Positions 1-6,473 of a stretch of 64,000 nucleotides of DNA are shown here, piece after piece. Source of the stretch: Pseudoalteromonas luteoviolacea B = ATCC 29581. GTDB taxonomy: Bacteria > Pseudomonadota > Gammaproteobacteria > Enterobacterales > Alteromonadaceae. The first letter of the stretch is position 1, and every line of letters starts with the position of its first letter. Under the pieces are notes generated by a model. The model saw only the letters and a list, made by a program, of their open reading frames with translations. It was not told the origin of the DNA and did not search any database. The stretch is taken from the NCBI GenBank assembly GCA_000333235.1, contig CAPN01000051.1, positions 955,501 through 1,019,500 on the forward strand. Direction: 5' to 3'. The position numbers and the translations under genes were made by a program.

Positions 1-482
1 CCTGGCTATTACTCGCGTCAAGTGCCTTTTTACTTGAATGTATCGCACTATATTTTCAATATGCTATGGGACTTGAACCCTGCATTATGTGTATTTATCA
101 ACGTACTGCGGTACTTGGAGTGCTTGTCGCAGGTATCGTTGGTTATCTTAAACCCAACAATCTAGTCATTAGAAGCGTTGCTTTTATCATTTGGGGAATA
201 GCCTCGATCTGGGGGTTCCTAATTGCAAAAGAGCACATTTATATGCAAACGACCGATGATCCGTTTGCGTTCACCTGTGATATGTTTCCAAACTTCCCTG
301 AATTTATGCCATTACATGAATGGGTCCCGGTGTTTTTCGCAGCGACTGGTGATTGTGGAAATATCGATTGGGAATTTGCAGGTTTAAGCATGCCCGGTTG
401 GATGGAAGTGATTTTTGCCGCCTTTAGCATTGTGTTTATTGTTACCTTTGTGACACATATTCTGACCATTAAAAAAGGATAG
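1..482 (+). CDS. dsbB: Disulfide bond formation protein B, 5' end missing
   Basis: DsbB is the inner-membrane quinone reductase that re-oxidises periplasmic DsbA. The reading frame is open from base 3, before the first in-frame ATG at 66. The upstream residues (WLLLASSAFLLECIALYFQ) match the first membrane helix of the family, so the true start lies left of the window and only about 15 residues are lost. The redox pair is visible as CIMC just after the first helix, and the second pair lies in the periplasmic loop (FTCDMF and GDCGN). Four membrane segments are present. The next gene starts 3 bp downstream. Confidence 0.95.
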   Translation, partial: WLLLASSAFLLECIALYFQYAMGLEPCIMCIYQRTAVLGVLVAGIVGYLKPNNLVIRSVAFIIWGIASIWGFLIAKEHIYMQTTDDPFAFTCDMFPNFPEFMPLHEWVPVFFAATGDCGNIDWEFAGLSMPGWMEVIFAAFSIVFIVTFVTHILTIKKG

Positions 483-485
483 GAC

Positions 486-791
486 GTGGCCATTACACTG
501 AAACAAGTTAAAAAGTTAGAGAAATTCAAAGTCACTGAAAGACATCAAATCTTGTCGATTGCACTTTCTTTAATGGATGTTAAAAGCAAAATAATCATGC
601 GGATTTGTAAACTACTTTTATTGACGCCTGTCTTTGCTTCCCTTGCCTACTTTGAAGGTTGGTCTTTATTACCTATCTTACTGGTCGCTGGTTTACTCTA
701 CCCATTATTAACAGCACCTATTGAAATCGCGTTTGGCAAAAAGTATTTCGATGAAGCGATTCAGTTATTTGAAAAACAACCTCTTGGCTAA
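486..791 (+). CDS. Small membrane protein of unknown function
   Basis: A 101-residue protein starting at GTG, 3 bp after dsbB, with AGGA-rich sequence in front; it is probably co-transcribed with dsbB. The first 37 residues are polar and lysine-rich. Two hydrophobic segments follow (about 38-56 and 61-78), then a charged amphipathic tail (KKYFDEAIQLFEKQ). It resembles short conserved proteins of Alteromonadales (possibly DUF6170), but that assignment is from memory. No catalytic motif is visible. Confidence 0.7.
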   Translation: MAITLKQVKKLEKFKVTERHQILSIALSLMDVKSKIIMRICKLLLLTPVFASLAYFEGWSLLPILLVAGLLYPLLTAPIEIAFGKKYFDEAIQLFEKQPLG

Positions 792-1138
792 CAACCTACA
801 CAATCTCACAGAACAAAAGTCTTAGGTTAACAGCACATACCCATAGAGTATTAGAGTAACTCTGCAGGTATGTGCTCAATCTACTTGAAGATGCTTAATT
901 TCTAACTACGTTTTCCGGCCTTTAGGTAAGGCATTGATTGCAGCTAAAGGCTTTCCCTTTATCAAAAACATGGCATAAATACCTGTAAAACTTGTCCCGT
1001 CGAAGCGCAACCGTGTTTTCTCCGCATTGATAATCAATTTCAAAAGGCACCTACAGCCTTAGATTGGCGTGCCTAATATTGAAAACACGTGGAAACATTG
1101 AAATAGGCACTACAAGTTGTTTGGATATACTCAATGCC
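792..1138. other. Intergenic region with hairpin and repeat copy
   Basis: This 347-bp gap holds no convincing gene. It contains a perfect 10-bp inverted repeat (agcacatacc 832-841, ggtatgtgct 867-876) without a following T tract. From about 905 it contains a copy of a dispersed repeat described separately. Confidence 0.7.
905..1136 (+). repeat. Dispersed intergenic repeat, copy 1
   Basis: About 230 bp that aligns, on the opposite strand, with 21240-21020. The best conserved block starts ggcctttaggtaaggcattg near 916 and continues through aaggctttccctttatcaaaa. Weaker but collinear blocks follow: taaaacttg.cc.gt, then aaaggcacctacagcctt...gcgtgcct. The copy ends with aagttgtttggatatac near 1117. 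A similar end (attgtttagatatact) stands alone near 1969. The two copies are clearly diverged. No transposase is present. Confidence 0.7.
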
Positions 1139-1438
1139 CTATAGCTCAGCTTGATGCTTAATCCGCGCTAACAACTTTGGGCCAATTCCCTTTACACTTT
1201 GCAATTGCTCAAGTGTTTTAAATTGACCGTTTTGCTCTCGATATTGAATAATATCTCGTGCCTTTTTTTCACCTATACCTGGAAGTGTCGATAACTGTGC
1301 AACACCTGCGGTATTTATGTTGACTTTTGTTGCCACCTCAACTGTTTTTACTTCAGATTTTGCTGATAATGAAGACGCATAAACAGGCAATAAAAAAAGC
1401 GCTATCGTTGCGAACAAAACATATTTAATGGTTTTCAT
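1139..1438 (-). CDS. ComEA-like helix-hairpin-helix protein, exported
   Basis: A 99-residue protein. The ATG at 1438 is preferred over an upstream extension because AAGGAAA precedes it and it gives a normal signal peptide (MKTIKYVLFATIALFLLPVYAS). After a short linker comes the family core VNINTAGVAQLSTLPGIGEKKA, followed by a second hairpin VKGIGPKLL. These are two HhH motifs that bind DNA backbone non-specifically. Related proteins act in periplasmic DNA uptake during competence. Small stand-alone versions are common in gammaproteobacteria and their role is often unproven. Confidence 0.9.
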   Translation of the reverse strand: MKTIKYVLFATIALFLLPVYASSLSAKSEVKTVEVATKVNINTAGVAQLSTLPGIGEKKARDIIQYREQNGQFKTLEQLQSVKGIGPKLLARIKHQAEL

Positions 1439-1601
1439 AACTGGTTTCCTTGTTAAGTGTTTCATTTTCCGGTTAAGCAAATTGACTAGTTCGATTTGCG
1501 AACTTAATCAAAGTAAAAAACTAAGCTAAAGTCAAAATAACCAATCGAAAAAAGGATGAAAAATTAACACGAATACTTGCAAATTAATCAAGTTAGCTTT
1601 A

Positions 1602-1617
1602 CTGTATAAAAAACCAG
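1602..1617 (+). promoter_or_regulatory. LexA box of yebG
   Basis: CTG-TATAAAAAAC-CAG fits the gammaproteobacterial LexA consensus CTG-N10-CAG, with flanking bases extending the symmetry (TACTG...CAGTA). It ends 19 bp before the yebG start codon, where it would block transcription. yebG is a classical SOS gene, so site and gene agree. Confidence 0.88.
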
Positions 1618-1636
1618 TATCATTTCGAGGACTACC

Positions 1637-1930
1637 ATGGCGGTTGTAATTAAATATGTGGTTGAAAGAGACGGAGTTGAGCGTATGACCTTCACCAGCA
1701 AAAAAGAGGCGGATGCCTATGATAAAATGTTGGACATTGCCGAGTCTCTTGAAACATTGCTAGAAAAAGTCGATGTTCCACTCAGTGAACAACAAGTTGA
1801 GTCGCTGGCGCTTGAAATTGCCAAGAATAAAGATGAATTCGCGGCAGTTTTAAAAGGAGGTTCGCCTTCGCCTAAAAAGCCGACAAAATCTTCCGCTAAA
1901 GTAACCGAAATAAATAAACAAGCTGGTTAA
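1637..1930 (+). CDS. yebG: SOS-inducible YebG family protein
   Basis: A 97-residue protein of the YebG family, which is induced by DNA damage and whose biochemical role is not settled. The N-terminus (MAVVIKYVVERDGVERMTFTSKKEADAYDKML cut here to its key parts: VVIKYVV, GVE, TF.SKKEADAYDKMLD) is characteristic. The C-terminus is a lysine/serine/proline-rich tail of about 25 residues. A GAGG ribosome binding site precedes the ATG. The LexA box just upstream indicates SOS control. It is monocistronic and ends at a strong terminator shared with the convergent aminotransferase gene. Confidence 0.92.
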   Translation: MAVVIKYVVERDGVERMTFTSKKEADAYDKMLDIAESLETLLEKVDVPLSEQQVESLALEIAKNKDEFAAVLKGGSPSPKKPTKSSAKVTEINKQAG

Positions 1931-1991
1931 TCATAGCAATGATAAAGTTCAGCAATAAAGGTATTGAAATTGTTTAGATATACTATATAAG

Positions 1992-2041
1992 AGCTGACCA
2001 AATAAAAAACCGCCTAATGGCGGTTTTTTATTTGGTCAGCT
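1992..2041. terminator. Bidirectional rho-independent terminator
   Basis: Perfect 23-bp arms (1992-2014 and 2019-2041) around the loop TAAT. The core GCC/GGC is flanked by A6 on one side and T6 on the other, so it works in both directions. It separates the convergent yebG and aminotransferase genes. Confidence 0.95.
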
Positions 2042-2051
2042 ATCAGCTCGC

Positions 2052-3242
2052 TTACTTAAGTACGTTTACCATCGCATTTACGAAGTAATCCATATTTTTA
2101 TGACTAATGCCTGCAACATTTACTCGACTCGATCCAACAATATAAATCGAATATTCGTCACGTAAACGTTGGATCTGTTCTTTGTTGATACCTAAGAACG
2201 AGAACATACCATGCTGACGATCGATGAAAGAAAAGTCTTGCTCAACGCCCGCTTGTGCCAATCGTGTTTTAATTAAACCACGGAACTCATTGATACGACC
2301 ACGCATTTCATCCAATTCTTGATGCCACTCCGCTGTAAGTTCTTCACTACCAAGAATTGTTGCAACGATGTCTGCGCCGTGTGCTGGAGGCATAGAATAA
2401 ATACTTCGTACTACGCTCAATAATACTGAGTTTGCGACATCGGCAGTCGCCGCATTTTCACTCATGATTGAACATGCACCAATACGCTCACGGTAAAGAC
2501 CAAAGTTCTTTGAACAAGAAGAACAGATGATAAGCTCATCAACAGAATCTGCTAGTAAACGTAATCCCGCTGCATCCGCATCTAAGCTAGTACCAAATCC
2601 TTGATAAGCAATATCAACTAACACGGTAAAACCAACTTCTTTTGCAAGATCTGCGAAAACTTGCCATTGCTGCGCGTTTAAGTCCATACCACTTGGGTTA
2701 TGACAGCACGCATGGATCAAAACAACATCACCTTTTGGCACGGCTTTTAACGTGTTGATCATTTGTTCAAAAAGTAACCCTTTGTTTTCATAATCGTAAT
2801 AAGGATATTCTTTAACACTTAAGCCTGCCGCTTCAAATAGGCTAATGTGGTTTGCCCACGTTGGGTTTGTAACCCACACTGTCGCATTTGAATTACAACG
2901 TTTAATGAATTCAGCGGCAACACGCAGTGCCCCCGTACCGCCTGGGGCTTGAGCAGTTCTAACACGATTCGCTAATAAAGCTGCATGCTCACCAAGCAAC
3001 AATGTTTCCATTTTTTGACAAAAATCTAAATTACCAGCAAGGCCGATGTAAGATTTCGTTTTCTCATTTTCTAAACGAAATGCTTCTGCCTTTTTAACAG
3101 CACGAAGAACGGGTGTATCACCTTGTTCATCTTTATAAACACCTACACCTAAATCAATTTTATTTGGGTTAGTATCTTGTTTGTATGCTGCCATTAGGCC
3201 AAGAATAGGATCGGTTGGTAACGGTTTAAGTGCTGAGAACAT
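2052..3242 (-). CDS. tyrB: Aromatic/aspartate aminotransferase
   Basis: A 396-residue class I PLP aminotransferase of the AspC/TyrB family. It would transfer amino groups between glutamate and phenylpyruvate, hydroxyphenylpyruvate or oxaloacetate. The start MFSALKPLPTDPILGL is typical. Cofactor residues are present: N182 in HNPSGMD, D210 and Y213 in DIAYQGF, and the Schiff-base lysine K245 in SCSKNFGLY. The substrate-carboxylate arginine lies in SSRVNVAGI near the C-terminus. Sequence alone does not separate AspC from TyrB. Nearby pheA, tyrA and phhAB make an aromatic role likely. Confidence 0.9.
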   Translation of the reverse strand: MFSALKPLPTDPILGLMAAYKQDTNPNKIDLGVGVYKDEQGDTPVLRAVKKAEAFRLENEKTKSYIGLAGNLDFCQKMETLLLGEHAALLANRVRTAQAPGGTGALRVAAEFIKRCNSNATVWVTNPTWANHISLFEAAGLSVKEYPYYDYENKGLLFEQMINTLKAVPKGDVVLIHACCHNPSGMDLNAQQWQVFADLAKEVGFTVLVDIAYQGFGTSLDADAAGLRLLADSVDELIICSSCSKNFGLYRERIGACSIMSENAATADVANSVLLSVVRSIYSMPPAHGADIVATILGSEELTAEWHQELDEMRGRINEFRGLIKTRLAQAGVEQDFSFIDRQHGMFSFLGINKEQIQRLRDEYSIYIVGSSRVNVAGISHKNMDYFVNAMVNVLK

Positions 3243-3290
3243 GCTATATCTCTTATTTTTTGGGGTTAAATTCTATCGTAATGTTAACAT

Positions 3291-3316
3291 AAAAAATCCA
3301 GAAAACGAGCTGGATT
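3291..3316 (-). terminator. Terminator of the GAF-protein gene
   Basis: On the minus strand, AATCCAG and CTGGATT (3310-3316 and 3295-3301) form a 7-bp stem around an 8-base loop, and the distal arm runs into TTTTTT. The stem starts within the stop codon region of the upstream gene and lies before the aminotransferase gene. That gene therefore probably has its own promoter in 3243-3290. Confidence 0.7.
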
Positions 3317-3980
3317 ATCTCGGTAAATAATGAGGAATTTTAATGCTCACCGCTACAAAATAGGCAAGTAATGCAGGAGAGAAAAATTCGTGCGTAAATG
3401 ACTCTGCATCAATAATTCCAATCACTGAACCTTTTTCATCAAATAGTGGCAAACACACTTCCGCTTTCACCTTAGGATCACAGGTATAATATTCACCACC
3501 TTGCGTTAAATAAACCTCTACATCTTGAATAATCCGAGCCTTTCCGGACAAGCCTACTTGAACATTATTGCTGATTTTTGCAAAATCGCTGGATAGAGGA
3601 AAAAGTGGGCGACTCTCGGCACCGTGGTAGGCCAGTTTAGCGAGCTGTTTTCCTTCCTCGGTCATTCTTGCTTGATAGATCCCAAACCAATCTACGCCTG
3701 TAGACTTCTTAATGAATTCAACAATCGTTTGAAGTCTATTTAATGCATTTACTGACGCTTCGTTTTGCACGACTACCGTAGTTAACTCAAACGGTGCTTC
3801 TTGCAAAGCACCAAACAAGCTACAGGCGCCACCTGCACCAAGTTCTGGAATTCGATATGACCAAACTCCTTGAAAGCTATCTTTGTATTGAGTTAAAAAT
3901 AGATCTAATTCTTCGAGACATGATTCAACTAGATCTGCATCAAGAACAACTGAAGCTTTCGTTAAATATTGAGAAATCAT
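3315..3980 (-). CDS. GAF domain protein
   Basis: A 221-residue soluble protein. About 85 N-terminal residues are of unknown type. Residues 86-215 form a GAF domain with the signature GVDWFGIYQ at its start and CDPKVKAEVCLP...GSVIGIIDAESF at its end. The architecture resembles free methionine-R-sulfoxide reductases. The catalytic-type Cys of the ACD motif is kept (YTCDP). The resolving Cys region normally read as GVCGRA is here GLSGKA. Enzyme activity is therefore uncertain and it may only bind a ligand. It lies downstream of the crsR-like gene on the same strand, 60 bp away. Confidence 0.75.
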   Translation of the reverse strand: MISQYLTKASVVLDADLVESCLEELDLFLTQYKDSFQGVWSYRIPELGAGGACSLFGALQEAPFELTTVVVQNEASVNALNRLQTIVEFIKKSTGVDWFGIYQARMTEEGKQLAKLAYHGAESRPLFPLSSDFAKISNNVQVGLSGKARIIQDVEVYLTQGGEYYTCDPKVKAEVCLPLFDEKGSVIGIIDAESFTHEFFSPALLAYFVAVSIKIPHYLPR

Positions 3981-4040
3981 TTAGACGTCCAAACTGCTAT
4001 TTTCCTGCTAGACTAGCATTTCGTCTATTTGCTGAAAAGA

Positions 4041-5687
4041 CTATTTTAATGAATAAATCATTTCCACCTCATTGCCCGCCTGATTATAGCAAACACTTGA
4101 GGCTATTTCTTGTAACAAGCTCAGACCCCTACCATGTTCTCGCACCATACAATGCTCTTTTTCTCGTTGATGAGTAAACCCATTACCGGAATCACAAATA
4201 CAAATAACAAGACGCCGATTATCTGGTTCATAACTGACCGTTAGGATCACCATAGCGTCTTTTAGTGTACTTAGAGCTTCAGCACGTAAAGAATAAAACT
4301 CAAAGAAGCCATCTTCTTTATCTTTTATTGCAGAGTCCAAACCAAGAACACCATGATCGACTGCGTTGTTGTAAGCTTCGGACATAAGCAAGAACACATT
4401 GGAGCGATGGGCTGATAGACCTTCTACTTTAGACAGTACGTCAACAAGCTCTAATACGGGATCCGTCGTTCTTATTTGATGAGCATTAAGTGACATAGAT
4501 ACACTCAGTGGTAATTGTGAATAAGTGACCTCTGAGCTTTTAATTGAAGGAAGTGGTAAACAATTTAATATCGCTATGCTTAAATCGTCTTGTTGTTCAT
4601 CTGAGCCCGCAAAGTGCTTCACAGTATTGACGATATCTTGAGTAGAAATGTTTGACGTGGACGCAATTAAACGCTTAAGTTTCTCATCGCCAAAAAAGTC
4701 ACCATCCGAATTCTCTGTCTCAATAATCCCGTCAGTTGATACTAAGAGCCTCATTTGACTAGATACTTCTAGATGGATTAGGTTTCGCTCAAACTCATCT
4801 TCATCTAAAATGCCCAGTGCCATATGCTGAGATTCTATTGTTTTTATGATCTTACCTTGACTATCAATCAAGTAAGCATCTGGCAATCCTCCAAGCCACA
4901 TCGACAAGCTTCTGCCCGATTCATTCAACTCAAAAATAGTCGCTGCACAAAACATATGCCCAGGTAAAAGATTATTTAACAGTGAGTTCATTTCATGTGC
5001 AATATCGCTCACTGACATCCCTTTATTCACCATGGTATAAAACACTCTGGATGCGGGGAGCGCCCCAACCGCGGCGGCAAGACCATGGCCTGTAAAGTCA
5101 CCGAGCATGCAATACAAACCGCCCATAGGGCTTCTAGCTAACAAAAACATGTCACCATTGAACATCGACGCGGGGGATAGGTGAAAGTCGCAATGAGTAG
5201 GATAAGCCGCTTGTTCGTTTAACGCATTTTTAAAAATATGTTCTACAATCTCATGCTCTCGCTCAACTTGATTTGCATGATATTCAAGAATTTTTTTCTG
5301 CGCGTGAGATTCTTGACTTAATTTTCGAGTCCGTGCATGTGCTTTGATTTTGGCACTTAATATCACCCTATCGAAGGGTTTATGTATAAAGTCATCCCCT
5401 CCAACCGCCAAGCATTTTTCAAAACTTGCATGATCTTCAAGCGCTGTTATAAAAATAATCGGTAGGTAAACCTCTCCAGTTAACCGTTTTATTATTGGAG
5501 CAGCTTCAAAGCCATCCATAACAGGCATCATGACATCGAGCAATACGATGTCTATTTCTTGCTGTTCAACGATGTCAATGGCTTCTTTACCATTCGCAGC
5601 CACAACAACGTCGTATCTCTGCTGCTCAAGCATCGCTCGTAGCAGTGTGCAATTTAACGGTTGATCATCAACCACTAAAATCCGCAT
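4041..5687 (-). CDS. crsR: REC-phosphatase-kinase switch protein (CrsR/HsbR type)
   Basis: Three modules. The receiver domain (about 1-125) has the phospho-acceptor Asp in VLLDVMMP and KPF. The SpoIIE/PP2C phosphatase domain (about 160-385) has GDFTGHG, STDGIIE and QQDDLS. The C-terminal GHKL kinase domain has EAYNNAVDHG, CDSGNGF and HGRGLSL. This order matches Shewanella CrsR, which sequesters sigma S, and Pseudomonas HsbR. The C-terminal kinase would phosphorylate the neighbouring STAS protein and the phosphatase would reverse this. The ATG at 5687 begins MRILVVDDQ; a TTG at 5696 overlapping the upstream stop codon is an alternative. All catalytic motifs look intact. Confidence 0.88.
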   Translation of the reverse strand: MRILVVDDQPLNCTLLRAMLEQQRYDVVVAANGKEAIDIVEQQEIDIVLLDVMMPVMDGFEAAPIIKRLTGEVYLPIIFITALEDHASFEKCLAVGGDDFIHKPFDRVILSAKIKAHARTRKLSQESHAQKKILEYHANQVEREHEIVEHIFKNALNEQAAYPTHCDFHLSPASMFNGDMFLLARSPMGGLYCMLGDFTGHGLAAAVGALPASRVFYTMVNKGMSVSDIAHEMNSLLNNLLPGHMFCAATIFELNESGRSLSMWLGGLPDAYLIDSQGKIIKTIESQHMALGILDEDEFERNLIHLEVSSQMRLLVSTDGIIETENSDGDFFGDEKLKRLIASTSNISTQDIVNTVKHFAGSDEQQDDLSIAILNCLPLPSIKSSEVTYSQLPLSVSMSLNAHQIRTTDPVLELVDVLSKVEGLSAHRSNVFLLMSEAYNNAVDHGVLGLDSAIKDKEDGFFEFYSLRAEALSTLKDAMVILTVSYEPDNRRLVICICDSGNGFTHQREKEHCMVREHGRGLSLLQEIASSVCYNQAGNEVEMIYSLK

Positions 5688-5692
5688 GTCGC

Positions 5693-5998
5693 TCAATCTA
5701 TCTCAAATTTCTTATCAAAACGGGAAATTTGCAGGATCTTTTTTAGCTGAGGGCGACAATTGGCGATTTGAATAGCAGACACGCTGTCACCTAGTGTCTT
5801 TTTCATATTTAGAAGCATCCCCAACGCCGAACTGTCCATATAGTCTGTTTCTCTCAGATCGATAACAACCTTTTCTGTGGTAGCCCCAAGCTCCGCATAA
5901 GCTTGTCGAAAAGATTGCACTAAATTAAAATCAAACTTTCCTCTAATTTGAATAGTTAAAGTCTTTCCGTCTGATGATGCACTTGTACTCAAACTCAT
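5693..5998 (-). CDS. crsA: STAS anti-sigma factor antagonist (CrsA/HsbA type)
   Basis: A 101-residue STAS protein. It has the family pattern RGKFDFNLVQSFRQAY near the N-terminus and VVIDLRETDYMDSSALGML in the middle. One of the two serines (56/57) in DSSALG is the expected phosphorylation site. Unphosphorylated, it should bind the kinase domain of the adjacent regulator and free the sigma factor held there. It is first in the pair and its stop codon lies next to the start of the partner gene, so the two are co-translated. It is divergent from yciH. Confidence 0.9.
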   Translation of the reverse strand: MSLSTSASSDGKTLTIQIRGKFDFNLVQSFRQAYAELGATTEKVVIDLRETDYMDSSALGMLLNMKKTLGDSVSAIQIANCRPQLKKILQISRFDKKFEID

Positions 5999-6143
5999 TT
6001 GCTACTCCCGACCAAGTAAGCATTACTCTCCGTTAATTTCCTTAAATATAAACTCTTTATCCATTTTAGCCAAAAATAAAAATCGACTTTGCAAATATTT
6101 GTTATCATAACCAAAATGACCAATTATCATTGCGAGGAGCAAT

Positions 6144-6473
6144 ATGTCAGAGACACGTCTTGTTTATTCTACCGATTTTGGCCGGATCAAAGCAGAAAAC
6201 GACAAACCAGAACTTGACGTTAAGTTGTTTAAAGACGGTTTTATTCGAATTGAACGCCAGTCTAAAGGTCGAAAAGGAAAAGGGGTCATGCTCGTTGTGG
6301 GTATCGATCCCAGTCAACATGATCTGAAAAAACTAGCTAAGACGCTAAAAAGTAAAATGGGCCAAGGTGGCGCGGTGAAAGATGGTTTAATCGAAATTCA
6401 AGGTGATGACCGCGACAAACTAAAAGCCATCTTGGAATCAGAAGGCTTTAAAGTGAAGCTAGCTGGAGGTTAA
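6144..6473 (+). CDS. yciH: SUI1-family translation initiation protein YciH
   Basis: A 109-residue bacterial homologue of eIF1. The SUI1 core is clear: IRIERQSKGRKGKGVMLVVGI, then LKKLAKTLKSKMGQGGAVKDG and IEIQGDDRDKL. E. coli YciH influences the fidelity of initiation complexes. GAGGAG lies a few bases before the ATG. The stop codon touches the end of the convergent GGDEF-EAL gene (the ORFs overlap by 4 bp), and there is no room for a terminator between them. Confidence 0.93.
   Translation: MSETRLVYSTDFGRIKAENDKPELDVKLFKDGFIRIERQSKGRKGKGVMLVVGIDPSQHDLKKLAKTLKSKMGQGGAVKDGLIEIQGDDRDKLKAILESEGFKVKLAGG

Noticed and set aside
830..880. The 10-bp hairpin after the small membrane-protein gene as a rho-independent terminator
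   Set aside because: No T tract follows and the loop is long; kept only as a note in the intergenic entry.
3794..4177. A 127-codon plus-strand ORF across the end of the GAF and REC-kinase genes
   Set aside because: It overlaps two well-supported minus-strand genes and has no family resemblance.
6130..6327. A 65-codon ORF in another frame overlapping yciH
   Set aside because: The yciH frame carries the SUI1 domain and the ribosome binding site; this frame carries neither.
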